In this document: positions 43,234 through 55,355 of the stretch, piece after piece
Layout of the letters: each line of letters begins with the position of its first letter
Position numbering within the stretch: the stretch's first letter is position 1
Source of the DNA: Fremontodendron californicum
Taxonomy: Eukaryota; Streptophyta; Magnoliopsida; Malvales; Malvaceae
Assembly (NCBI GenBank): GCA_030761205.1
Contig: JAULJL010000025.1
Span: forward strand, 8,375,501-8,439,500
DNA length: 64,000 nucleotides
Reading direction: 5' to 3'
The notes under the pieces: model-generated
What the model saw: the letters and a program-made list of their open reading frames with translations, nothing else
Databases searched by the model: none
What the model was told of the DNA's origin: nothing
Made by a program: the position numbers and the translations under genes

Positions 43234-45586
43234 GCTGCTGAGAATCAGGAATCAGGCAAAGACAAACAAACACTAATTTTGTAGGGTTAGTGAAATCACA
43301 TGTGAAGGAAAGGGAAAGGGGTTTTCAATCATCATCATTTCATTTTTTTTTTTGAAAAAGCTATAAATTGAAGATTTTGTCCTTAAATTGAATTCCCTGA
43401 CTAATCAAGGCTCGACCCGTATTAAGGAAACGTGTTCGATTTGAAAAGTAAAAATTATGCCCAGAGGTCTTAAGAATGATGCCCGGAGGTCTTACAAATG
43501 GTGCCCAGAAGCCTTACCCGTGATTTGAAAAATTATGCCCGGAGTTTCTAAAAATGGTGCCCGGAGGCCTTACTCGTGATTTGAAAAAAATTATGCCCGA
43601 AGGCCTTACCCATAATTTGAAAAATTATGCCCGGAGGTCTTAAAAATTATGCCCGGAGGTATTAAAAATGGTGCCCTGAGGTCTTAAAAATGGTGCCCGG
43701 AGGCCTTACCCATGATGAAAATACCTTGACGAGGTCTCAAGGCTCGACTCATTTGATAAAAGAATGAATTCGATTTAAAACAAAAGAAAATACCTCGATG
43801 GTGGTCTTAAGACTCGACTCATTTGATAAAACAAAATGAATTCGATTTAAAACAAAAGGAAATGCTAAGAATGATCCTGGGTTTGATTCATTTGGGAAAA
43901 TAAATTTAACCTGAAAATGAAAGGAACATACCTCGACGGAAGTCTCGGTGCTCAACTGGTTTGAGAAGTAGAACGAGTTCGATTTAAAGGAAACATACCT
44001 CGATGGTGGTCTCGGGGCTCGACTCATTTGAGAAGTAGAATGAATTCGATTTGGGGAAGCCAAAGTTTTCTTGATTCCTGCAATGTTAGCTAAGTGCAAT
44101 GATGAGAATGACATGCTTTGCAAATGCTTGTATGTTTCCTAAGAATGAATACAATCAAATGATTGTGTCATGATTTCTAATCCATGGTTTCATTGAGGTT
44201 CACAGATTATCTAACTTCATGACGGTGTCTTCAATTGTTCACTGATGCCCTACTTAAGGAATTCTTCACTCAAGATAACTTGTCAAACAGTCCCAGTTTT
44301 TTACTTTTGCTGAAATTCATAAATTTTCTGACTTCGTGATGGAGTCTCCAACACATTCATCGTTTTCTTTACTTGGTGAATTTTCCATCAGGATTAGTGG
44401 TTTCCAACCCTTTTCTAAGATTTAGATCTATTCCTTAGTGATACTTTTAAAATCCCTTTATTTAAAGATTTTTATGTTTACTAATCATCATTCAATTTAA
44501 TAACAAACAAAATGCATCTCAAAAATGTATGAAAGAAAGTATGAAACAAGCAAATGTCATAAAAGGGATAACAAATATTTATTGCAACATAATGTTTTAA
44601 AATGATAAAAGTGGACATCAAGAATATAAGAAACAAATGTAAAGTTATAGGTTGTAGATGCCCCGGATGCAGAATATCTTGGACCCCTTCTTTTTCAAAC
44701 CATTTGAAATTTCTTTTGAACAAACAATTTACTTGGGTAATCCCTCGGCTTCCGTAGTTACGTCAGACTGAGTTGTTCCCCTTTTCTCTGATTTTCAAAT
44801 ACTTTCTCCCCCTTTACACAGAGCAATGATTCAAACCTTAACCAGTACCTGAGACGCCCATTGCAGGTTTTCAACTCAAGTATCCCCCATTCGGTATTAA
44901 GTCGCCCTTTACGGGTTTTCGACTTAAACCTCTCCTTTTCTCTTTTTTTTTTTTTGTATTCTACCACACATCTGAGAATTCTAAATGCTTCCAAGGTAAA
45001 AATGTCAATTCAAAAAATGGGATAAATTATGAGAACAACCTTTCAAATTAAATACCCATTCTTGATCAAAACGGACTTTTAAAGTATGTAATGTAGGCCA
45101 AGGTTCGGGTTTAGAAGGAAAGGATAAAATAGGCCCAAAATGTGTTTAAGGGTGATTGGATCAAGGATCATTTCCAGAGAAGAATTCATTCTTGAGACAT
45201 TTGTCCCCTTTTTGGACTTTTTTTTTAATCTCTTTTCTTTCATTGCTGGCTTTCATTTGCCATTCTTTGATTTCACATTTTCCAATGTCTCTTTTTTTTT
45301 GCCATCACTATAATTATTTTTTCTCGTATTTGCCCTCTAGTGTAGAGGGTGATCCTTGATCAGGGTTCAATGAAAGAAATAATTCCTAAGGCTCAAAGGG
45401 GTGACTAGTGATAATTTCTTCTTAGTGAAGGAAATATGAAAGATGGCCATTTATCAAACCAAGCATGAATATTCTCTTTGAAAAGCAATTCTTAGGGGAG
45501 ATAGATATATAGAATTTCCATTTCTACACTTGGAATCATTCGAATTCCGATGTGCTTAGCATCACACTTTTTTTTTAAAATTTTTT
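43234..45586 (-). other. 3' non-coding region of Ogre D
   Basis: Homologous to that of C, with a CCTCCGGGC array (about 43455-43710) and diverged copies of the ~72-bp repeat (43720-44060). The purine tract that abuts the LTR in C is missing here: D reads ctaca-gctgctgagaatc where C has an additional ~18 bp. No coding sequence; open frames such as 43749-44123 fall in the repeats. Confidence 0.75.
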
Positions 45587-46956
45587 TTAAGCATAATACA
45601 TTTTTAGTTCATCAGCATTCACGAGATGTCTAAAATCATCCCCGTCCATCCGAGTTAGAATCAATGCTCCTCCAGAAAAAGCTCTTTTTACCACATAAGG
45701 TCCTTCCCAATTTGCAGCCCATTTTCCTCGCGGATTCTTCACTATGGGGAGAATTTTCATCAGTACCAACTCTCATTCTCGGAATTGTCTAGGTCTAACC
45801 TTCTTGTTATAGGATCGAATCATCCTTTTCTGATACAACTGCCCGTGATAAATTGCCTTCAATATTTTCTCCTCGATGAGATTCAGCTGTTCATAATGAG
45901 CTCTAACCCATTCTGCCTCTTCTAGGCCAACCTCCATGAAGGAATCTCAACTTCAATAGGTAACACTGCTTCCATACCATATACCGAAGAAAACGGCATT
46001 GCCCCTGTAGATGTGCGAACCGAAGTGCGATATACGTGAAGAGCAAAAGGAAAGATCTCATGCCAATCCTTGTACACATCAGTCATCTTCTCGACAATCT
46101 TTTTGATGTTTTTGTTGGTTGCTTCTACTGCCCCATTCATCTTCGGACGATAAGGTGCCGAATTGTGATGCGTGATCTTGAATTGAGTACATACCTCTCT
46201 CATTATCTTATTATTCAGATTAAGAGCATTATCTGAAATAATTCTTGCTGGCAATCCATATCGGCGTATGATTTTCTTCTTAATAAACTTGCATACCACC
46301 GACTTCGTTACATTCGTATAAGAAGTAGCTTCCACGCACTTTGTGAAATAGTCTATGGCCACCAAGATGAAACGATGTCCATTTGAAGCTTTCGGGGTAA
46401 TAGGGCCAATCATATCCATTCCCCACATCGAGAATGGCTATGGTGCGATCATGACATACAATGGCAATAGCGGCACATGAATCTTATCTGCATAGATCTG
46501 GCATTTATGACACTTCCTGGAATAATTGATACAATCTCCTTCCATCGTCAGCCAATAATATCCTGCCCTCATAATTTGCTTTGCAAGCATGTGATCATTG
46601 GCATGGGTGCCACATATCCCTTCATGGACTTCCTCTATGATTCTTTGAGCTTTGGTAGACCCGACACATCTCAACAGGACTTGATCATTCCTTTTCTTGT
46701 AGAGAATCTCCCCATCTAGAACAAAACCCATTGCTAGCCTTCTCAAAGTTCTCTTGTCATTTTCTGTTGCTCGTTCTGGGTATTGTTGATTCTTGATATA
46801 CTGCAAGATGTCGTTGTACCAAGGGAGACCATCTACTTCTTCTTCAATACTCAAGTAGTGGGCAAGAGACTCATATATGCTCATCTTGATCGGCACAACT
46901 TCCGCCCCTTCATTCACTTTAAACATTGATGACAAAGTAGCCAGAGCATCCGTCAT
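45587..46956 (-). pseudogene. Ogre D integrase (zinc-binding, catalytic core and C-terminal domain), broken
   Basis: The zinc-binding module HEGICGTHANDH...CHKC (in 46438-46956) is followed after a stop by the catalytic core at 45922-46428 with all three acidic residues: D5 (MDMIGP), D66 (ISDNAL) and E102 (GAVEATNK), D to E spacing 35, canonical for retroviral-type integrases. The frame then breaks (about 45920-45770) before the C-terminal domain GKWAANWEGPYVVKRAF...LTRMDGDD and the native stop at 45587. Integrase inserts the cDNA into the chromosome. The core is well preserved but the protein is split by a stop at 46438 and a frameshift. Confidence 0.88.
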
Positions 46957-47905
46957 CCGGTTTTCTTCTCGGGGAAGTAATTGAAACTTACTTCTTCAAA
47001 CTCCTCCAATAAACTCAGTATGAGTTCTCGATATCTGATTAATTTTGTGTCTCGGGTTTCCCATTCTTCGCGCAATTGATCTATCACTAAAGCCAAGTCT
47101 CCAAAAACCTCCAGTTTTTTATCTTCTTGTCTATGGCAGTACGAAGGCCCATAGTACATGCCTCATATTTTGCTATATTGTTTGTACAATCAAAATCCAA
47201 TCTGGCAATGAAAGGATAATAATCTTCTTCTAGGATATGAGCACTGCACCGATTCCGTGCCCCATGGCATTAGATGCCCCATCAAAGTACATCTTCCATA
47301 TTTTCTTCTTCAAAGGAACCTCATCCGTTTGCAAAACATACATCAAATCTTTATCTAGGAAATCAAAGTCCAATGGCTCATAATCTTCCACTACCCGACT
47401 TGCTAAAAATTCAGCCACTGCACTGCCCTTGATGGCCTTCTGATTTACATATACAATGTCGTATTTTGACAACAAAACCTGCCATCTTGCTGTCCTCCCT
47501 GACAAAAAAGATGCTTCCAACATGTACTTGATTGGATCTAGCTTGGCAATCAACCACGTCGTGTGGTACAGCATGTACTATCTGAGCCTCCGAGCAGTCC
47601 AAGCTAAGGCACAACACAGCTTTTCTATCGACGAATATTTCAACTCATAATCTGTGAACTTCTTGCTGAGGCAGTAAACCGCCTGTTCTTTCTTTCCAAT
47701 CTCATCGAGCTACCCCAAAACACAACCCATAGATCTCTCAAATACTGATAGATACAATATCATCAATTTATTCGGAGTCGGTGGCATTAATACTGGTGGG
47801 TTTGATAGATAATGCTTAACCTTTTCAAAAGCAATCTGACACCCTTCATCCCACTCTCCTAGATCATGTTTTCGAAGTAGCTTAAATATTGGACCACATT
47901 TATCG
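46957..47905 (-). pseudogene. Ogre D RNase H and connection region, broken
   Basis: From the RT side: connection LSVFERSMGCVLG, FTDYELKYSS, KLCCALAWTARRLR (stops interrupt after each of several segments), KYMLEASFLSGRTARWQVLLSKYDIVYV, AVAEFLASRVVEDYEPLDFD, then the RNase H start KMYFDGASNAMGHGIGAVLIS with the first catalytic Asp (DGAS). A frameshift near 47160-47230 precedes the second part (FGDLALVIDQLREEWETRD, FNYFPEK). The second-type RNase H downstream of the connection is characteristic of the Tat/Ogre lineage. Element B is interrupted just before this DGAS motif. Confidence 0.82.
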
Positions 47906-49007
47906 GTTAACTAAGAAATAAACCGAGCAATGTAATTCAGTATCCCTAGAAAATCTCTTACTACTTTTTGAGTATGTGGAGGTGGAAAATTCTGGATGGC
48001 CTTCACTTTATCCGGATCAATCTCAATTCCCCTTTTGCTAACAACAAAACCCAACAATTTCCCCGAAGTGACTCCAAAAATGCATTTTGCCGGGTTTAGC
48101 TTGAATTGAAACTTTCTTAGTCTTTCAAAGAGTTTTCTAAGATTCGTAATATGCACCTCTTCTCCTTGTGACTTTGCAATCATATCATCAACATAAACCT
48201 CAATTACTTTATGCATCATGTCATGAACCGGGTTACCATGGCTCTCTGATATGTTGCCCCAGCATTCTTCAATCCAAACGGCATTACCTTGTAGCAGAAT
48301 GTTCCCCACATTGTAACAAATGTGGTTTTCTCCATACCTTTCGGTTCCATCTTAATCTGATTATATCCTGAGAATCCGTCCATGAAAGAAAACAAGGAAC
48401 TCTTTGCCATATTATCCACCAAAGTATCGATGTGAGGCAAAGGGAAATTATCTTTGGGACTGGGTTTGTTCAAATCTCAGTAATCGGTGCACATACGCAC
48501 CTTGCCATCCTTCTTTGGTACTAGTATAATGTTTGCCACCCATTTCAGATATTTTGCCTCCTCTAAGAATCCAATATCAAACTACCTCTTCACATCCTCT
48601 TTTAATTTTAACAGCATATTTGACCTCATTCTTCTCAACTTTTGCTGAATTGGCTTGCACTCTGTCTTTAAAGGGAGCTTATGTACCACAATATTTGGTA
48701 TGACCATGCAAATACATCTACATATTCCCGAAGCAAGGCTATGAGTTCACCCTTTATTGATGAAGACAATGTAGTCCCAATTTTAACCTCCTTTATCTCC
48801 TCACTACTTCCCAAATTTAACAATTCCAATAGCTTATCATGAGGAAGTACTTGTTTCTCTTCTTGTTCTATTTTTCTTAATAAGTTCGGAGGTAGACCAT
48901 AATCCTCAATATCTTCGTCGACCTCAAAATCACCCGTGCAAATAGGCCTCTCAAAATCAATTTCAGAATTATTGAAAGGAATGTCCTCATATTCCGCATC
49001 CGTACAC
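47906..49007 (-). pseudogene. Ogre D reverse transcriptase, broken
   Basis: Exon 2 of pol begins at the splice acceptor 49008 with CTDAEYED. Then VLPHDKLLELLNLG, GTTLSSSIKGELIALLREYVDVFAWSY (to 48668), a broken stretch containing VPKKDGKVRMC followed by a stop (CGA to TGA), FPLPHIDTLVD, FMDGFSGYNQIKM, MWGTFCYKVMPFGLKNAGATYQRA (48216-48473), a frameshift near 48225, and the catalytic YVDD (48184-48195) with KLNPAKCIFGV and LLGFVVSKRG. A stop follows at 47911. RT motifs are complete apart from these breaks. Confidence 0.88.
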
Positions 49008-49233
49008 CTGTAAATAGGTGGAGAAGAAACAATATAGGAAAACATATATACAATGGAAGCAAAATAAATAGCATAAATGAAAGAATATGGACACATCAAT
49101 ATGAAGGAAAAGCATCATGTTTGTTATTTATTGAATGAAATTTTTTAGACAAAAGCCCATTACAAAAGAAATTCTTAATATCTTCGAGCAAAGATATTTA
49201 AGATTTGCTTAAAAGCATTATGTTGAAATATAC
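49008..49233 (-). other. Putative Ogre intron in D (226 bp)
   Basis: Minus-strand donor TTTAG|GTATAT at 49233 and acceptor cacctatttacag at 49008, at the same place as the B intron. Here the length is 226 bp, not a multiple of 3, so the flanking frames disagree unless it is removed; removal joins VFR to CTDAEYED in frame. Confidence 0.72.
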
Positions 49234-49790
49234 CTAAAAACTATGGGCAGCTCGGTTGCACTCCAATTGGTTAGTCTATATCCTGGTGGACAAGGTCGCA
49301 CCATCCAGTTATTATTCTCACTTTCAATTCTTTCCTTTCTGGTCATGCAGATATCCATATCATATATCTGCTCATCCCTATTCACATGGAACTTTTCAAA
49401 AGCTTGCTCGACCATTACGAGTACATCATCAGAATTCTTTTCTCCGAATAGAGAACCGGCTAAGCGAAAGCTGTGAAGGATAGGTGGGAATGTCATAAAT
49501 GAAATATATATGGTCATCTGCCGCAATGTTTCCCACCAGTCTATCTTATTTTTCTACCGACATGTTGTTAGCCATATATGCCTGATTCAACACTCTCAAC
49601 AGGGCATTTCTGTGTGGCTCCGAGTTCAAAAGAAAAGATAAGATTGAAATTCTAGCTGGTTGAATTTGTAGTTGCTCAACCACACTATGCTTTATGAATT
49701 TTAAGAACTCGCGGGCTTCCTTCTAATTCACCGACTCTTTTATCCTATTTACCGGGGCTGACCCTCTTTCTACTTCTTTTGAAAAATCCA
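49234..49790 (-). pseudogene. Ogre D protease region with internal deletion
   Basis: Reads from the pre-protease part (RNALLRVLNQAYMANNMSVEK, stop, DRLVGNIAADDHIY) directly into SFMTFPPILHSFRLAG, which in B lies after the G-patch. About 780 bp present in B (26091-26868), including the whole retropepsin motif and G-patch, is absent. The tail RPCPPGYRLTNWSATELPIVFR to the splice donor remains. Without protease the element cannot process its own polyprotein. Confidence 0.82.
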
Positions 49791-49898
49791 TCTCAATAAG
49801 GATTGGTTCAGCTGCTTTCTTCCCTTTGTCCATTCCTCTATCTTTTCCTGTTAATCCTTGTTCAATAGCCTTAAAAGCATAACACCTTCCACTTCGCG

Positions 49899-52049
49899 TT
49901 AAGTCCCCACACTTGTGATATCTTGCTGACTCGAAGACCCAGGCATGACCATGCTGCAGTCATATTTCCATTGTGTAGCTTTGCTTTCCTTGTACAAAAA
50001 GGAAATAAGCAAATCAATGATTAACTTAGGCGTACTTTCCTCAATGACTGGCATAACTTTCTCCTCTGGTTCATCATAATAGATGATCAAGGGTCTTCCT
50101 ATCCCGTAGCCAGCTGCATTCTCAATAACCTCTACTTCTTCCTCTATTTTCTCGTAAAATTGGGCCTCCCCATCGTCCATCATTTTTTGGACTTTAGCTA
50201 GAAAGTCCCCGTAGTCCTGTATGATATGACCTCTATATTTATGGAACGGGCACCAATTCTGCACCCTCTTTGCAACCATTTTTAAACTGTCTGCATCCCC
50301 CACCATTCCTGCCTTAACCATCTCGACCTATACTGTTAACATTGGAGTCTTGACTTCCCTGGCATCCCTTTTTACCCTTCTGACTTCCCCTGTCCATACT
50401 GCAGCATGATCGGGCAATAGGTTTCCTGCTATATTCGGCCCATTCTTTGACCCAAAATTCACAACTCCGACGTTGATCAGGCTTCGGACTTTCTTTTTAA
50501 AGGCCAGGCAATCTTTGATCGAATGTCCTTGAATTCCTGCGTAGTAAGCACAATTAGTATTTGAATTGTACCATCTTGGATATGGAGGTGTCAGAGGTTT
50601 GAGGTATACGAGTGCAACAAGTTGACCCTACAACAGTTTGGGATATAGCTCACCGTAGGTGGTAGGAATCAGATCAAATTAGGGTATTTGATCGTTCCTT
50701 GGTGAACGTTGGTCATTGCGTCCCGCTCTCTAAGTGTTTGGGACAGTGTTTCGGGAAAGGTTTATTTGTGGGGGTATGCCAGTTGGAAACGGCTGTTGTG
50801 GTATATTGGTATAAGGGAAAGGATTTTGGGTAAGGTGGTTCACATTGGGGTAGTAATGATTATACCCCGGGTAAGGTGTGTAGGGTGTAGGAGGTGCATA
50901 AGATGTAGTAGGAGTATAGGGCATTGGTGGTGTATATGGTGTGGGAGGTGTATATGGGTATTGGTTGATACTAACTGCTTGGGTCTCCTCTTTCTTCCTA
51001 GCAAGGAATACCTTTTTCGAAGTTGAAGGCTCACCCCCTTTCATTTTCCCATTCTTAATGGCCGACTCTATCATCTCCCCGGATATCACCATGTCTGCAA
51101 AGTCCTTGTTGGCACTCCTTACCAATTTATCATAACAGGGTGCTTTCAAGGTATTGATGAAAAGCACTGTAGTTTCTTTGCTAGTTAAAAGGGGTTGCAC
51201 TTGTGTGGCCAGATCCCTCCACCTTTGATAGTATTCCTTGAAACTCTCAGTAGTCCTCTTTTCCATGTTCTGAAGTGACAGCCTATCAGGTACCATATCA
51301 GATACATGCTTATAATACTCCATGAAAGCCCTGGCTATATCCATTCATGAACGAATCTTGGTACGACTCAGTTGATTGTACCATCGGGTTGCAAACCCTG
51401 CCAAGCTATCTTGGAAACAATGGATAAGCCGTTTCTCATTATCATCATGTCCCGTCATTCTTCTGCAGTACATGGTCAGATGTGCTGATGGGTTGGTAGT
51501 CCCATTATATTTCTCAAAGTCTGGTACTTTGAACTTTGGGGGAATTACTAAACTCATCTCTTTGTCATCCAAACTGCCAAATAACTTCGCTCCTTCAACG
51601 GCCCTTAGCCTCTCCTCCAGCGAATGATATTTTTTCTAGGATTCTGCCATTTCAACCATCTTCAGCTCAGTCATCTTTGTTTTTTCCTTTTCAGCTAGTT
51701 CCTCAAAGTCTGGAACGTTAACATCATTTAGGTCAGCTCCCATATTACCTTTTCCGGGAACATAGTTCTGTGCCTCAGTAGCTGGCTGGATATAGACATA
51801 GGAGGCTGCCCCAATTGGCAGCTCTTGGCCCTTTTGCTGTATGTTTTCAGGTTGATCCTCTTCAATTACCACCATTTTCCCGGTGATCGAATTCTCTCTC
51901 GGTCCTTTTTGTTTCATTATGGCACTCATAATTTCCATGAGTTTGGTCATCTGTTATCGTGACTCCTCCTGAGATTTAGTTAACTGTTCTTGCAGTTCCC
52001 TTTGAGTTCATTCCATTCTTTCAATTCTAGCAAGCTGATCGTTCTCCAT
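49899..52049 (-). pseudogene. Ogre D gag, broken
   Basis: Starts MENDQLARIERME at 52049 with an immediate stop, then EQLTKSQEES-type coiled coil, MTKLMEIMSAIMKQKG, VNVPDFEELAEKEKT (51636-51950), the capsid domain (AHLTMYCRRMTGHDD, FQDSLAGFATRWYNQLSRTK; 51345-51572; then stop in place of Trp and MDIARAF, LQNMEKRTTESFKEYYQRWRDL; 50730-51344), a Pro/Tyr/Thr-rich stretch, and two zinc-knuckle-like modules (CAYYAGIQGHSIKDC near 50510-50560 and WCPFHKYRGHIIQDY in 49899-50321, the last Cys being Tyr). Homologous to the B gag. Confidence 0.83.
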
Positions 52050-52179
52050 AGCTCTGGCTTGAGATCGAGTATTGCAAAAGGTGTCAAAAATTCGATTATT
52101 TCTGAGTGCGACCAATTGTACCTTTAGTTTTGAAAACCATGAATTAGAATTTATTGACACATCTTTTTTATGTTTTATA

Positions 52180-52480
52180 AAAGAATGAATGAATGAATGA
52201 CTAAATGTGAATGAATGAATCAAATAAAATGAATAAGTACATGACTACATATATGAATATGAAAGAATAAATGAATGAACAAGCGAAATGAACAAATAAG
52301 TGGTTAAGTGTATGAATATGAATGAATGAACAAGTAAAAAGAATAAATAAGTGGTTAAGTGAGTGAATATGAATGAATTTCAAAAATGAATGATTATAAA
52401 TATGAGTAAATGTACGAATGAACAAACAAAATATATAAAATATGAATGCATTTGAAAGTATTGGCCTCGGGATAATTTCA
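52180..52480 (-). repeat. ATGAATGA-rich spacer between ORF1 and gag of D
   Basis: Irregular tandem ATGAATGA/AACAAATAAGTGGTTAAGTG units. Same place as the ATTCA-rich spacer of B. Confidence 0.75.
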
Positions 52481-52626
52481 ACCGAACGGTCTTTCATTGA
52501 TTTCTGGAACTAAATACATCACAGATAGAATAAAAAAATCAGCCTAAGATAGGTCCGTAATTCGCCTTTCAAAGTGCTATTACAAAATTAGTCCTATAGT
52601 GACTTCTTCGGATCTTGGACTTTCTT

Positions 52627-54374
52627 TCACAGTCTCCTTTTGATTGTCTTGCTCTTCAATCTGACCCCTACTTGTTCACGGCCCCTTGACATGTTAGCAG
52701 AAGCATCACCGTGTAAGCTTTCCTTAGCTTGCTTCTTTAGTTGATTCACTTGGGATTCCTCATGCTTTGCTCTCTCTTTCGAGTAGTTATTCTCCTTCTT
52801 GAGGTTTTTGACCTCCTGCTCCCATTCCCCAAAAATCTTGAGGGTCCCCTCAAAACTGAGCTCGAAGCGGTACCTTTTGTTTTCCAAGTGAAAATCCCCG
52901 AGATCTCCCTTGACAGTGTCCCTTTCTCTCTTGATCTTTTCATTTTCTCTTTCTCGAGCTGATTCCTTATTTTTCATGTCCTCAAGCTCTTCTTGTAGTC
53001 GGGCAATCTCCTTGCTCATCTGGGCCTTTTTTTTTTAAATTCCGCCCTTGCGATTTCTAGCTCTGATGACACTTCCCTCGGTGGCGGTATCATGAACTGG
53101 ACCTCTTCCCCATCCGATGTCAATAGCCTATCATTAACCCTTAATTCCCTCCATACCAGGTAATCAGGTGTGACGATATCGGCATATTTGGCCACTTTTA
53201 TCCGGTGAGTTTTCTTCCATGCTTCAATCACTGCCTGCACCTTTCCAGAATACCCATCCTCTCCATAAGTGAACTCTGATGATCCTAGCTTATGAGTCAC
53301 AGGTGTGAATTGCCGAGACTCAACCTATCTTTGCACCAACAGGGGTGCATAACTCACAGACCCCCAAATTTCGAGTAGTGGAACTCCCGGGTTGTCCCCA
53401 CATTTATACATAATCGGCGTAGGAACCATCCATGAAGCTCTCTAAGTCACCATCTCCCCTTTTAGATTTCGAAACATGTTGACCCATTTCTCTTCATCTC
53501 CGTCTTTAGGCCAATCATTTCGAAGGAATTCCGTAATCGGAACTAAAGACTTCATGTATGGTTTGAAGGAAACCTCTTCTATCTTCCAAAAGTGACTTTG
53601 AATCCAAATATAAAGGAGTTGTACACACACTTTGATTCTCCCTTGTCCTTCTTTTTTACAAAAATTCAAAGATCGGATAGTTTCAGCTATGATGGCCGGA
53701 GATGGGTTGATCTTCTGTTCCAACTTTTCAAAGAAATCAAACACAGCTATATCCACATGGCCCAATATCTTCGAGAATATGATTAATCCGTAGATGGCTA
53801 GAGCGAAAATGTCCCTGGCTTTTTCTTTATCGGAATAACCCAATATCAATTGTCGGATAGTTTCCCACGGAATGCATCCATTTTTCTGCTTTGTATCCAC
53901 ATGACTCTCAACCCATGTTGTATCCATTCCTGTGATCCTAGACACTTTCCTCTTAAAACCTGAAGGTTTCACTTCCTTCAAATATACCCGATCAGGATTA
54001 GGACATTAAATACGTAACAGTGCTGAATATTCTTCAATCAGTGTGGTCATATCCTCCTTGTTAAAAGTAAAACATCTATAAGCAGGATTCCAAAACTGTA
54101 CCTTAGCCTGAATCAACCCACTATTGACCCTAATCGGAATTAAGAGTGCTATATCTCCATATTTCTGAGTGAAGGCTTATTTCTCTGATACATTCCACTA
54201 ATTCCAAATATCTGCTAACCCTCGGAGATTATTCTATCTAAAATCCACTTTGAACCTTTCCGGCAATACTGACAGATAATCTTTCTTTAGGCAATCACCA
54301 TCCTCCCTCTGATCTTTTTTCGACCGTGCCCTGACTACTACATGATCTTCTATTACTGAAATAACCTAACACTC
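52627..54374 (-). pseudogene. Ogre D ORF1 (DUF7745-like domain plus coiled coil), broken
   Basis: The N-terminal part (about 54374-54000) translates with several stops but keeps FTQKYGDIALLIPIRVN, FWNPAYRCFTFNKEDM and EEYSALLRI. 53442-53981 is open for 179 codons with the core (CIPWETIRQLILGYSDKEKARDIFALAIYGLIIFSK, AETIRSLNFC, IWIQSHFW), followed by 53016-53300 (HKLGSSEFTYGEDGYSGKVQAVIEAWKK) and a Lys/Glu-rich coiled coil (52627-53019) ending in a basic tail. Domain order and motifs match ORF1 of B. Function unknown; the family name is from memory. Confidence 0.75.
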
Positions 54375-55334
54375 CATGAAAGTCCTTTGGGTTGATGACT
54401 ATCCCGAGGCCAATAAACTTCAAGTGTATGATGGTGTCTATGATTCATGTCAAAGAAAAGAAAACAGAAAGAAATAGATTAGTAAAGAAATGAATTCACA
54501 AATATAACATAAATAACAGCATGCTTTTTTTAAAAAAAAATATCCTGAAAATTTTAACAGTGCTTCGGCATTATGATGCCTTTGGGACAAAATAATAAAT
54601 TTATTACGAGCGATATGATGTTCGTTCATCATCACCCAATTTGTAAAATCTAACATATAGAAAGATGGTAAAAGGTTGGAAATGTTCCTCTATGTGTTCT
54701 TAAACTTCGGGTATCTAACAAAAATCCGACATGGCTTCGTCTAGGTTCACTATATGAAGCTGAATCTGTTCTAAGGCCCCGAATTGTTCCTCACTATTGC
54801 CTGTGAAGGCTAGTAAGGCACCCTGATAAAAGCGGGTTCAATTCATTAGAGTATATTTTCCTATGCCCGTACGGAGGATCATCACGAAGGCATTAGGTAC
54901 TTTATATTCCAAAAGTATTTCACTAGCCCATATGGAGGATCATCACGAAGGCGTAGTTACTTTACTCCCACTTAAAAGGACAGAACCTGGGTAGAGGGTT
55001 CATGTTATGCAAATACAAATAAAGTGTGTGCGGAGGAACTAAACAAACCTGTCACCACCTATTCTACACCCGTTATTCTAAATACCCCACTAAAATCAAA
55101 CAATGTAAAGCATCAGTCAAGCAAACATATAAATATACGCAACAAAATAACCAGAGAACAAATAATAATATGCATGCATATGAAAATGACCATATCCAAA
55201 AGCATTTTATTATTTTCAAAATTCTCTTTATTATTTTTAAAAAAAGATGGGAATTAAAATTAAATACCGAATAAAAAACAACAAAACCGAGACTTTGATA
55301 ACACATGACTAATTCTAGGCCTGTCTCTTTAAAG
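54375..55334 (-). other. Leader of Ogre D
   Basis: Non-coding, homologous to the leader of B in reverse orientation (aggcaccctgataaaagcgg; gaggatcatcacgaaggc occurs twice, near 54865 and 54925). Open frames at 55024-55274 are incidental. Confidence 0.65.
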
Positions 55335-55352
55335 TCCCCAGCGGAGTTGCCA
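55335..55352 (-). other. Primer binding site of Ogre D, tRNA-Arg-like
   Basis: The minus strand reads TGGCAACTCCGCTGGGGA, 3-4 bp inside the 5' LTR. It differs from the B site at four positions (TGGCGACTCTACTGGGGA). Confidence 0.78.
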
Positions 55353-55355
55353 ATA

